A stretch of 64,000 nucleotides of DNA, from positions 3,083,489 to 3,147,488 of the forward strand of contig NZ_CP050698.1 of the NCBI RefSeq assembly GCF_005116655.2, in the 5' to 3' direction. Numbering within the stretch: the stretch's first letter is position 1; each line of letters opens with the position of its first letter. The DNA comes from Desulfosediminicola flagellatus. GTDB taxonomy: Bacteria; Desulfobacterota; Desulfobulbia; Desulfobulbales; Desulfocapsaceae. This document shows positions 52,406 through 60,109 of the stretch, in pieces. Position numbers and translations under genes: made by a program. A model generated the notes under the pieces. The model worked only from the letters and a program-made list of their open reading frames with translations, was not told where the DNA came from and ran no database searches.

Positions 52406-53905
52406 ATGGTTCCATCAATATCAATACTCATTGCCTCAGAACCTTCAGAAAACAGTTCTGTGTTGCAATCACATATACACGCAGCATTTGATTCCACAGT
52501 TCATCAAACACAATCACTCTCAGAGTTGTATGATTGTCTAGAAAAGGAACATCCGGATATCCTTGTTGTTGACACCTCATCTCCCGTGCCGGAGCTGGGA
52601 ATAAGCCTGATCAAACGATTGCGTAATGAATCGCCGTCACTTCTCATTTTACCGCTTATTTCCACAGATCGCCGTCAACTGATCCAACAACTGCTAAGCC
52701 TGAATGTTCAATTTTACATTCATACACCGCTGGAGGCTGCAGAAACTACTCTTACCCTCACACGGGCAACGGAATATTTACAAACACATAGACGGGTACC
52801 ATCAGCAGAACTGAAAAATGACAACAGCGAATGCTTCCACGGGATGATAGGCGGAAGCAGTATTATGCAGAACCTTTTTGAACTCATACGACGGGTTGCT
52901 GATGACGATGAGTCAACAGTATTGATTCGCGGCGAATCAGGCACCGGAAAAGAAATGGTCGCCAAGGCAATCCATTCCCGTAGCGCAAGAGCCTCTAAGA
53001 ATTTTGTACCGGTAAACTGTGCAGCAATACCTGATGACCTACTCGAAAGTGAGCTTTTTGGTTACACAAAAGGCGCGTTCACCGGTGCAACAAGCAACAA
53101 AATCGGGCGCATACAGTATGCTGAAGGAGGCACACTCTTTCTTGATGAAATTGGCGACATGAAGCCTTCGCTTCAGGCCAAACTCCTTCGTGTTCTGCAG
53201 GAAAAAGAGTTTGAGCCAGTGGGGGCACTCAAATCGATTCCAGTTGATACCCGCGTACTGGCAGCCACTCATTGCGATCTTGAACACCTTGTCAGTGTAG
53301 GAGAGTTCAGGGAAGATCTCTATTATCGACTAAGTGTTATCCCGGTTAATATTCCTTCATTAAAAGAGCGTCGAGAAGACATCCCACAACTCATCGAACG
53401 ATTTGTCAGAAACTTCACAGAAAAGCGCAACAGAGAACCCTTCACGTTTTCAACACATGCCTACAATGCGCTGATAAACTTTGAATGGCGTGGCAACGTG
53501 CGAGAGCTTGAAAACCTCATCCAGCACATGTCGATCATATATAGCGGTAAAGAGATACATTTCGACGACCTACCTGAAAAATTTCTAAGCCTTAAGGATC
53601 TGGTTGAGTCAGCAGAGCAGATCAAATCACCCGAAACTGTAAATATACAGCGTGATGATATACTAAACAATTCTGCTCCACCGCAAGCATCTACGACTCA
53701 GGATCCTATAGGTAACGTAGCATGGCACGAGGGACAGGTAGACTTCAGGGAACTCATTAACAGCTTTGAAACTGAGCTCATTGTACATGCAATGAAACTT
53801 GCGGATGGTAATAAGAAGGAAGCAGCCCGCCTGCTTAACCTTAAGCGCACGACCTTGCTTGAGAAGATAAAAAAGAAAGATTTACAGGATATTTGGAAGA
53901 AGTAA
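52406..53905 (+). CDS. FleQ-like sigma-54-dependent activator with degenerate receiver
   Basis: A regulator of about 499 residues. The N-terminal receiver-like domain (about 1-120) keeps the central Asp in LVVDTSSP but the conserved Lys is missing (YIHTPLE) and the acidic pair is not typical. The AAA+ domain has Walker A GESGTGKE, the sigma-54 contact loop GAFTGA and Walker B LFLDEIGDM. The Fis-type HTH is GNKKEAARLLNLKRTTLLEKI. This architecture is that of FleQ/FlrA flagellar master regulators. A TTG at 52385 is an alternative start. A sigma-54-like promoter is visible at 60.06 kb in front of flagellar genes. Confidence 0.9.
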   Translation: MVPSISILIASEPSENSSVLQSHIHAAFDSTVHQTQSLSELYDCLEKEHPDILVVDTSSPVPELGISLIKRLRNESPSLLILPLISTDRRQLIQQLLSLNVQFYIHTPLEAAETTLTLTRATEYLQTHRRVPSAELKNDNSECFHGMIGGSSIMQNLFELIRRVADDDESTVLIRGESGTGKEMVAKAIHSRSARASKNFVPVNCAAIPDDLLESELFGYTKGAFTGATSNKIGRIQYAEGGTLFLDEIGDMKPSLQAKLLRVLQEKEFEPVGALKSIPVDTRVLAATHCDLEHLVSVGEFREDLYYRLSVIPVNIPSLKERREDIPQLIERFVRNFTEKRNREPFTFSTHAYNALINFEWRGNVRELENLIQHMSIIYSGKEIHFDDLPEKFLSLKDLVESAEQIKSPETVNIQRDDILNNSAPPQASTTQDPIGNVAWHEGQVDFRELINSFETELIVHAMKLADGNKKEAARLLNLKRTTLLEKIKKKDLQDIWKK

Positions 53906-53929
53906 AACGTATTTAGTTGAAGCCCCGCA

Positions 53930-56449
53930 TCAGGCTGCTAATTTGACAAGATTGTTTTCCAGATTTTCCAGAATATCATCACCTGAGGCAGGAGTTAGCA
54001 GTATATCGGTTATACCGTATTTTACAGCCTTGATCACCTTACTTTTCGTCCATTGCGGCCCTGCTGCAATTAATGGCAGTGAACATGATGAATTCACCTT
54101 GATGATCATACCAAAAGCCTGTTCATCTATCCGGCTCATCACAATATAAATCGCCTTCAGCTCAGGTGTAATTGCCCCCCGTATATTATCCTTAAACGAG
54201 ATTGTCCTGACAGCAAAGCCGCGAGCATCAGCACCGGCCACCAAACCTGATGCTGCTCCCTCATCATCACTGATAATCAAAATATCGACAGGAACATGTT
54301 TTGAAGGATCTATACTCCGCATTGCAGCGGCACCACCAGCCTCTTCCTGCGGCGGGGCGGATCCCTGCTTCACTGCTGCAGGTTCAACTGCCGCAGAGGC
54401 CTCAGACTCAGCCTTGGCCATTGCATCAAGGTTAAGCAACGCTGCCGGGAAGAGCATATTTACCTGTCCATGTTGTTCTCCATTGATTAACAACGACATG
54501 GAACTGAGATAATATTCTACATCAGGAACAGGCTCATCCGACTCTATATCAACCTTCATCGGAGTAATCTGATCAAGATCCGTTCGTACAAATCTGATCT
54601 TATGTATATATTGGGCCTCAAAGACTCCGGTATAGACACCAGCAATTATGTTGGCTATTTCACCGTAGGCATCTTTTGAATCTTCAGAGAACTCCTCTGC
54701 CGAAACTGTAGCTTCAAGTTCAGAAGGCGGTAGCATTATCAGCATTCCGCCCATATAAATAGCATCTTTTGTTGAAACAAAAAGATAGCTTTTTCCTTGA
54801 ATCTCTCCAACGACATCCAGATTGGCCATAACCTGTTTGCCATTGACTGTATCAAAGAAAAAATCTTCTTTACTGACACTTGAGTTTTTCTGATCGACAA
54901 GCTCTATTTCTGCTCCCAGAAGTGCCCCGACCTCTCCCTTCATTTTGCCAACACACTCTTTCAGGAGTTTATCGACTCGTTTTTTATGTTTGACAATATC
55001 AAACTTCGGACCCGGGGCTGCAGCAGTTGTCGAAGGTGTCGTATCGGGTTGATCCTGTTGTTGTACCTCGGCATCAGGAGCCTTTGCTTCGGCCTGCTCA
55101 CTCTTAGCTTGCTGCCCACTGTCTGCTGCAACATCCTGAACCACTTGATCAGCCTCGGCGATATGTAACATCGCCGCAGGAAACATCATCCTGACTTTCC
55201 CAAGATCTTTCCCATCGACATTAAGAGCCATGCAACTCATATAATACTGATCGTCAGCAATGGGCTCACTAGACTCTATATTGACCTTCATAGGAACGAT
55301 ATGGTGAAGATCCTTTTTTATAAAACGAAGGTTCTCATTATACTGTTCTTCAAATACCGACGTGTAGACACCTGAGACTATATTTGCTATTTCACCATAA
55401 GAATCCTTCAGATCTTCACTAAATTCCTCCTCACTGACAACCAACTCGAGCTCTGAAGGCGGCAACATAATCAACACGCCACCAAGGTGGATCGAGTCTT
55501 TAAGACTCGCAAAGAAATAACTCTTCCCTTGTTGATCACCAACAACATCCATATTTGCTGAAATCTGCTTACCTTCAACCTCTTCAAAGAAAAATTCTTC
55601 CTTGGAAATGTGCCGGTTTTTCAGGCCTGAAAATGTAATCTCAACCCCTAGCAGGCTTGACAATTCTTCAGAGAGTTTCTGCTCACATGAAGCAAGAATT
55701 TTATCAATACGCTTTTTGTGTTTTAAAGGATCAATTGTTTTCTTAGACGGGGCACCAGCTACTTCGGCTGCTTCAGGTACTTCGTCACCGGATTCGGGCG
55801 CGGTTTCTACTTCAGAATCCTGTTGTGCAGATTCAACCGTACTCTCGGCTTCAGCTTCCTGCTCCTGCGGAACTTCTTCTTGTACCAACCCAAAGGCCAA
55901 CGCAGGCATGAGCATATGAAGATCGCCCATTTGACGATCAGCCATAGCAAGCTTGATGCTAACCTGATAATACTGCTGATCTGGAATAGGCTCATCGCTT
56001 TCAATATCTACTTTTACCGGCACAACCATTTCCTGCTCTTTACGTATGAATCGGCAGGATTTCGGGAACATCTCTTCAAACACTTTGGTGAACGATCCAG
56101 CTATGATGTTTGCTATCTCACCATATGAATCTTCAGACTCCTCTGTATATTCTTCACGGCCGACAACCTCCTCAAGCTCGGAATCCGGGAGCATGATAAG
56201 CGTACCACCAAGACGGATCGCATCTTTAATGCCGATAACCAGACATCCGACACCTTCAACCTCTCCGGCCACATCAATTTTAGCAAGGATCTGCTTGCCC
56301 ATGAGGTTATCAAAAAATGCCTCCTTGGTGACAAGCTCAGCGCGAGCGTTGCTGACAGAGATTTCCACCCCGAGCAGTACACCCACCTCTTCTTTCACCT
56401 GGTCATGAACAGAACCCAGAATTTTATCGATACGTTTTTTTACGTCCAT
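53930..56449 (-). CDS. Triple CheX/CheC-like repeat protein with receiver-like C-terminus
   Basis: An 839-residue protein built from three copies (about 1-200, 240-430, 490-690) of a domain of roughly 190 residues. Each copy begins KK-RIDKxL-type and carries DSYGEIAN or DAYGEIAN, matching the D-x3-E-x2-N signature of CheC/CheX phosphatases. Acidic, Gln/Glu-rich linkers separate the repeats. The last 120 residues (VDILIISDDEGAASGLVAG to ITDILLTPASG) fold like a receiver domain but lack the usual phosphoacceptor pattern. The neighbours are two single CheX genes and cheY. CheX dephosphorylates CheY-P; three such units plus a receiver-like tail suggest a multivalent scaffold or regulator. Confidence 0.88.
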   Translation of the reverse strand: MDVKKRIDKILGSVHDQVKEEVGVLLGVEISVSNARAELVTKEAFFDNLMGKQILAKIDVAGEVEGVGCLVIGIKDAIRLGGTLIMLPDSELEEVVGREEYTEESEDSYGEIANIIAGSFTKVFEEMFPKSCRFIRKEQEMVVPVKVDIESDEPIPDQQYYQVSIKLAMADRQMGDLHMLMPALAFGLVQEEVPQEQEAEAESTVESAQQDSEVETAPESGDEVPEAAEVAGAPSKKTIDPLKHKKRIDKILASCEQKLSEELSSLLGVEITFSGLKNRHISKEEFFFEEVEGKQISANMDVVGDQQGKSYFFASLKDSIHLGGVLIMLPPSELELVVSEEEFSEDLKDSYGEIANIVSGVYTSVFEEQYNENLRFIKKDLHHIVPMKVNIESSEPIADDQYYMSCMALNVDGKDLGKVRMMFPAAMLHIAEADQVVQDVAADSGQQAKSEQAEAKAPDAEVQQQDQPDTTPSTTAAAPGPKFDIVKHKKRVDKLLKECVGKMKGEVGALLGAEIELVDQKNSSVSKEDFFFDTVNGKQVMANLDVVGEIQGKSYLFVSTKDAIYMGGMLIMLPPSELEATVSAEEFSEDSKDAYGEIANIIAGVYTGVFEAQYIHKIRFVRTDLDQITPMKVDIESDEPVPDVEYYLSSMSLLINGEQHGQVNMLFPAALLNLDAMAKAESEASAAVEPAAVKQGSAPPQEEAGGAAAMRSIDPSKHVPVDILIISDDEGAASGLVAGADARGFAVRTISFKDNIRGAITPELKAIYIVMSRIDEQAFGMIIKVNSSCSLPLIAAGPQWTKSKVIKAVKYGITDILLTPASGDDILENLENNLVKLAA

Positions 56450-56562
56450 GTAAATATAAATTGATTATAAGACCGAGAGAATACACCTATATTGTTCACA
56501 TTAGCCATAGTAGGTGTATCGGCTTCTGCTGCGTAAAACTTTAAATCTCTATCAGCTAAATT

Positions 56563-57042
56563 TCAACTTAAGACATAGAGCAGTTCGACCCAGAAGGTGC
56601 CGCTGTCTAATTGGAAGGAAATATTATGACGGATGGAACCAGACGCACCACTAACCCGAAAGCCATTTCCGACTACAGAGGTAGGAATAGCAAGTTCAAC
56701 ATTAATGCCCGCATCGGCATAGGATACCTTCAGGTTACCTGCTATCATGTTAACTATTTCACCAATTGCATCTTTTACATCTTCGTCAAGCTCCTCAACA
56801 TCAATACCAAGAAAGGAGCCTGTTATAAATTGTGCTACCTCAGCAGGACAGTGTACGGCAAGCATTCCACGCACACCACCACCGAGACCGATCATGCTTG
56901 TAAGGTTAGAGGTGATTACATTCGCTTTTTGATCTGACACATCTTCGGCTGCAACTTCAAGCATGAGCATTGTCGAAAAAACATCCTGTGTTCCTGATAT
57001 AATTTCCTGCCCAATATTTAATTGTTTACATTTATCAGTCAT
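56563..57042 (-). CDS. CheX-like chemotaxis phosphatase
   Basis: A 159-residue CheX domain protein. The catalytic signature is DAIGEIVNMIAGN, with Glu and Asn spaced as in CheX, and a Pro follows 22 residues after the Asn as expected. LGGGVRGMLAVHCP is the preceding strand. It removes phosphate from CheY-P. The ATG at 57042 has AGGGA six bases upstream. The reading frame extends into the adjacent insertion sequence, which must be excluded. It lies 114 bases upstream of the triple-domain gene. Confidence 0.9.
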   Translation of the reverse strand: MTDKCKQLNIGQEIISGTQDVFSTMLMLEVAAEDVSDQKANVITSNLTSMIGLGGGVRGMLAVHCPAEVAQFITGSFLGIDVEELDEDVKDAIGEIVNMIAGNLKVSYADAGINVELAIPTSVVGNGFRVSGASGSIRHNISFQLDSGTFWVELLYVLS

Positions 57043-57056
57043 CGTATCCCTATATA

Positions 57057-58106
57057 TTAAGCCGGTCGTTGATTGCCCGACATTAGAATGTACTTTGTCC
57101 ATGGGTGCCTAAAGAATGATTTGACCTTTTCAGGAAGCCTCTGCAAGGACCGCATAATGCTCTCAACTCTTTTAAACAAATCAAAACCGTTCTTGGTGCA
57201 TTGCCGACCAATTTTATGATTTTTAAGGTAATTCCAAACATGTTCATCAGGATTGAGTTCGGGAGAATAAGGTGGCAAAAAGAACAGACGAAGCTTTCCT
57301 GCTCTACTCTTAACAAACTCTCGTACTTCCTTGGATCTGTGAACTGAATGGTTGTCCAAAATCAAAAATACAGGCCGATTTGCCTTATAAAGCAAACGTT
57401 TCAAAAACTCTATAAAGACAGTAGCAGTGACATTCCCATCTGTGCTCATGAATCGCATAGTCCCTCTCGGGCTGATCGCAGAAACAAGGTTCACTTTATG
57501 CCGAGAGGCAGTAGTTTTGACAGTTGGTGTCTTCCCAACTGGTGCCCAAGTTGTGCCAGAATGATAATCAGATCGAACAGAGGACTCATCCCCAAAGAAG
57601 ATCTCAGCATTCTGTTCTTTCGCCAGCTTGCGAATAGCAGGATAGTCTTCTGCCATCCATTTATAGACAGAAAGCTCGTCTCGTTGAATAGCCCTATGTG
57701 TGGGACGTTGAGGACTCAATCCCATCTTCTTGAGCAGGCGACCTACAGAGACCTCACTCAACTTGACTTTAAACTCACGCCAAATAAGCTCACGAACCAT
57801 ATCCCGCGTCCACAGGGCAAATTCGAATTTGAGTTGGCGTGGGTCAACACCAACCACAAGACGATAAATTTTCTTAAGTTGGCTACCGTTCAGCTTTGGC
57901 GTTTTACCTGGTGCCTTACGGCGTCGAAGAGCATCTATGCCACCTTCTCTGTACTTTGCAAGCCATTCGTAAATCTGGGATCTAGTAAACCCGAGTGCCT
58001 TAATAACGACTTCTGGACTTTCACCGGCTTCAACGCGTTGCACAGCCCTAATGCGAATTGCTTCAAGGGCCTTTCTGTCAATTTTTCTTCCGTCAGTATT
58101 TTTCAT
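57057..58106 (-). CDS. IS630-family transposase
   Basis: A 349-residue intact transposase. The N-terminal helix-turn-helix covers about 1-110 (including SPEVVIKALGFTRSQIYEWLAKY). The catalytic triad is visible as FFGDESSV near 176, LILDNHSVH near 253, and PPYSPELNPDEHVW near 285. This is the IS630/Tc1-type DDE pattern. The stop codon TAA uses the TA of the target duplication. No frameshift is visible, so the element could be active. Confidence 0.93.
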   Translation of the reverse strand: MKNTDGRKIDRKALEAIRIRAVQRVEAGESPEVVIKALGFTRSQIYEWLAKYREGGIDALRRRKAPGKTPKLNGSQLKKIYRLVVGVDPRQLKFEFALWTRDMVRELIWREFKVKLSEVSVGRLLKKMGLSPQRPTHRAIQRDELSVYKWMAEDYPAIRKLAKEQNAEIFFGDESSVRSDYHSGTTWAPVGKTPTVKTTASRHKVNLVSAISPRGTMRFMSTDGNVTATVFIEFLKRLLYKANRPVFLILDNHSVHRSKEVREFVKSRAGKLRLFFLPPYSPELNPDEHVWNYLKNHKIGRQCTKNGFDLFKRVESIMRSLQRLPEKVKSFFRHPWTKYILMSGNQRPA

Positions 58107-58148
58107 ACGCTGAGTATAACAAATGTCGGCTAATCAATGCACGTCTTA
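57058..58148 (-). mobile_element. IS630-family insertion sequence
   Basis: The element spans 57060-58146 between TA dinucleotides (57058-57059 and 58147-58148), the usual IS630 target duplication. Terminal inverted repeats share TTGATTxxCCGACATTxG (15 of 18 bases) and the outermost AGxCG. It has inserted between the two cheX genes. Confidence 0.85.
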
Positions 58149-58160
58149 ATAACAGATTGA

Positions 58161-58180
58161 GAGCCTGATAAATCAGGCTC
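58161..58180. terminator. Hairpin after the upstream cheX gene
   Basis: GAGCCTGA (58161-58168) pairs perfectly with TCAGGCTC (58173-58180) around a four-base loop. It lies 26 bases past the stop of the cheX at 58206. On the plus strand TTTAT follows, so direction is uncertain. Confidence 0.5.
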
Positions 58181-58205
58181 TTTATCGTCACAAAACAATA
58201 TAGAA

Positions 58206-58661
58206 TTAATTCTCAAGCTGCAGTTCAATTGCAAAAGTACCAACCTCACAGGAAAAGTTTATCAAGACCTTTTCCACCTCTTTAGTTGGTTGAAAATTAT
58301 ATTTATGACCGGAAATAGTTGATGGCATCGATAATTCTATATCCCTGCCTTTTTCTGACAAACTCGTTTTCACATTTCCGCCAAGCATGTTAGCAAGTTC
58401 ACCTATAGCGTCTTCTACATCTTCACCAATTTCGGTCACTTCCATGCCAAGAAAACTGCTGGTTATTGCCATCGCCACCTTATTCGGCAAGTGTATAGCC
58501 AGCACCCCTTTATGCGTACCGGCAAGACCAATAACCCCGGATATACTATCCTCCATAATTTTGTTTTTTTCGATGTCTTTGCCTATGACCTCAATTTCCA
58601 TCATGATCATTGTCGAAAATATCTCTTTAGCCGAATCGATGATTTTATCACCTAATTCCAT
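58206..58661 (-). CDS. cheX: CheX-like chemotaxis phosphatase
   Basis: A 151-residue protein with the CheX signature DAIGELANMLGGN, Pro 22 residues later, and the strand GLAGTHKGVLAIHLP. It is clearly related to the CheX at 56563 but distinct in sequence. CheX lowers CheY-P. The ATG at 58661 follows GAGGATAAC. It lies 24 bases after cheY in the direction of transcription, so the two are probably co-transcribed. The IS630 element separates it from the second cheX. Confidence 0.92.
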   Translation of the reverse strand: MELGDKIIDSAKEIFSTMIMMEIEVIGKDIEKNKIMEDSISGVIGLAGTHKGVLAIHLPNKVAMAITSSFLGMEVTEIGEDVEDAIGELANMLGGNVKTSLSEKGRDIELSMPSTISGHKYNFQPTKEVEKVLINFSCEVGTFAIELQLEN

Positions 58662-58684
58662 CAAGTTATCCTCAGGTTGAACAT

Positions 58685-59056
58685 TTACAACAAGGGTCCG
58701 AGAACCTCATTAACCTTATCAGGGGTAAAAGGTTTCTTTATTGCTCCGATAGCTCCAAGAGACTTAGCTTCACCAATAATATCATCTCCTGTTTCAGTGG
58801 ATATCATCAGGACCGGTATATCCTTGATAGCGTCACGTGATGCTTTCTCTCGTAGGAAAGAAATCCCATCCATATTCGGCATATTGATATCACTGAGTAC
58901 AATATCCACTTTCTCTTTTTCCAGCACTTCAAGTGCTTCAAGCCCGTCACTCGCTTCAAAGATGTTATCAAAATCAAGACCGGCCTGCCTCAGAGAGCGA
59001 CCGATAATTTTGCGCATTGTACTTGAATCATCAACCAACAGCACATTCTTGCCCAT
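58685..59056 (-). CDS. cheY: CheY chemotaxis response regulator
   Basis: A 123-residue single receiver domain. NVLLVDDSSTMRKII near the start holds the acidic pair, the phosphoacceptor Asp is in VLSDINMPNMDG, Thr is in VLMISTETG and Lys in AIKKPF. It is the signalling output to the motor or to other targets. The ATG at 59056 has AGGAGA upstream; the longer frame to 59170 is not supported. It is followed directly by cheX. Confidence 0.94.
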   Translation of the reverse strand: MGKNVLLVDDSSTMRKIIGRSLRQAGLDFDNIFEASDGLEALEVLEKEKVDIVLSDINMPNMDGISFLREKASRDAIKDIPVLMISTETGDDIIGEAKSLGAIGAIKKPFTPDKVNEVLGPLL

Positions 59057-59670
59057 TCTGTTCTCCTGTAATAGTAATCCTGTATTGAACAGACTGACCG
59101 TCGGGTAGTCTAAATACAGCGTAATAGCTTTTTTGTTTTGAAATACTATCGTAAATCGATAATTCGACATTTTTCCCTACAGGAAAATAATAGCAGTTAA
59201 AATCCGTAAAAATCAAATCTATGGCAAAAAAACATCTTTCAAGCTACTCATGTTGCCTCCCTTCAGGCTTCTTTGCACACCACCCTCATTATGCAATTAC
59301 AACACGAAATCATTCAATACTATCGGATTGTTACTTCAGCACAGAGATGAGCACATTATACTCATCTTCAACGCACAGCATCAACAGTTCCAACTGCACA
59401 TCGTCGACATCCATAAAAATGCATACTATTGATATAACACATGATAAACACTATCAACCTCCGCCCAATGTCCTCCAAGCACAGAGGGTATATTCCCAAG
59501 ATGAACCATATAGACAAGTGACCGTAATTATTCACCTGCAGCTGAAGGTGTGTGGTAATGCTCTATTACTTCCTGAATATGTGTAAATTCAAGAAAACCT
59601 TCGTCGCCCTGCATTCAATGAAACAACCTGAATATCTCATTACTAGTTCCTGGCCAACCTTCCCTATCTT
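59057..59670. other. Intergenic region upstream of cheY
   Basis: About 600 bases without a convincing gene. On the minus strand an ATG with GGGAGG upstream (near 59250) opens only ten codons, and another 27-codon frame reads in a coding-like way near 59340-59415. These could be decayed small genes. The cheY promoter should lie close to 59100-59220, but I cannot point to it. Confidence 0.4.
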
Positions 59671-59792
59671 TTAAATCTGCCCGAGTTCAATTTTTATAGA
59701 ATCAAGCTGTTCAATCATGTCACGACGTTCCTCAATCAAGTCCTGGATTTTATTTCTATAACTTCAGCTGAAGCTGAAACTTGAGAGCTCAT
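59671..59792 (-). pseudogene. Small coiled-coil gene with a frameshift
   Basis: An ATG at 59792 has the strong ribosome-binding site GAGGAT eight bases upstream and begins MSSQVSASAEVIE. With one base restored near 59750 the frame continues as NKIQDLIEERRDM and IEQLDSIKIELGQI to a TAA at 59671, giving about 40 residues with heptad-like helices. Without the shift only 18 codons are read. A promoter-like pair lies 100 bases upstream. It may be a decayed small protein or a sequencing error. Confidence 0.4.
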
Positions 59793-59894
59793 AGCAACAT
59801 CCTCTTTATTATCGCATACACACTCGAAACATCATTACCGTATAACTCAACATGCAATTTCAGCCATCGCAATACAACATCTTGTGGATAGCTA

Positions 59895-59922
59895 TATATA
59901 TGCAACAGTAGGGGCTACTCAA
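59895..59922 (-). promoter_or_regulatory. Candidate promoter of the small coiled-coil gene
   Basis: TTGAGT (59922-59917) and TATATA (59900-59895) are 16 bases apart on the minus strand. They lie about 100 bases before the ATG at 59792. Confidence 0.3.
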
Positions 59923-60059
59923 ATCACACCTGTTTTTTTACTCCAGCAACTCAGTGGTCATTTTTTTGACACACTCAGCAAACATTCAATGTTTACAGCT
60001 GCCACAGGCATCACCTAACATTTCAGCACCCTACTCCCCCTAACCACAAAACCAATTAC

Positions 60060-60075
60060 TGGTATATTTATTGCA
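60060..60075 (+). promoter_or_regulatory. Sigma-54-type (-24/-12) promoter candidate
   Basis: TGGTATATTTATTGCA carries the GG and GC elements ten bases apart, as in the TGGCAC-N5-TTGC consensus. It lies 35 bases before the ATG of the large exported repeat protein that precedes flgB. A sigma-54 activator of FleQ type is encoded at 52.4 kb. Confidence 0.5.
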
Positions 60076-60109
60076 AAAGATCTTCCATAAACCATGGAAT
60101 ACAATTGAT

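Noticed and set aside
55602-56408. Plus-strand Ser/Thr-rich open frames opposite the triple CheX-like gene
   Set aside because: Their composition mirrors the Glu/Ala-rich coding strand; no independent signals.
57348-58133. Plus-strand open frame of 261 codons opposite the IS630 transposase
   Set aside because: Antisense to an intact transposase with a complete DDE triad; no ribosome-binding site or motif.
59221-59586. Plus-strand open frame of 121 codons upstream of cheY
   Set aside because: His/Ser-rich, low-complexity reading with no motif or ribosome-binding site; likely chance.
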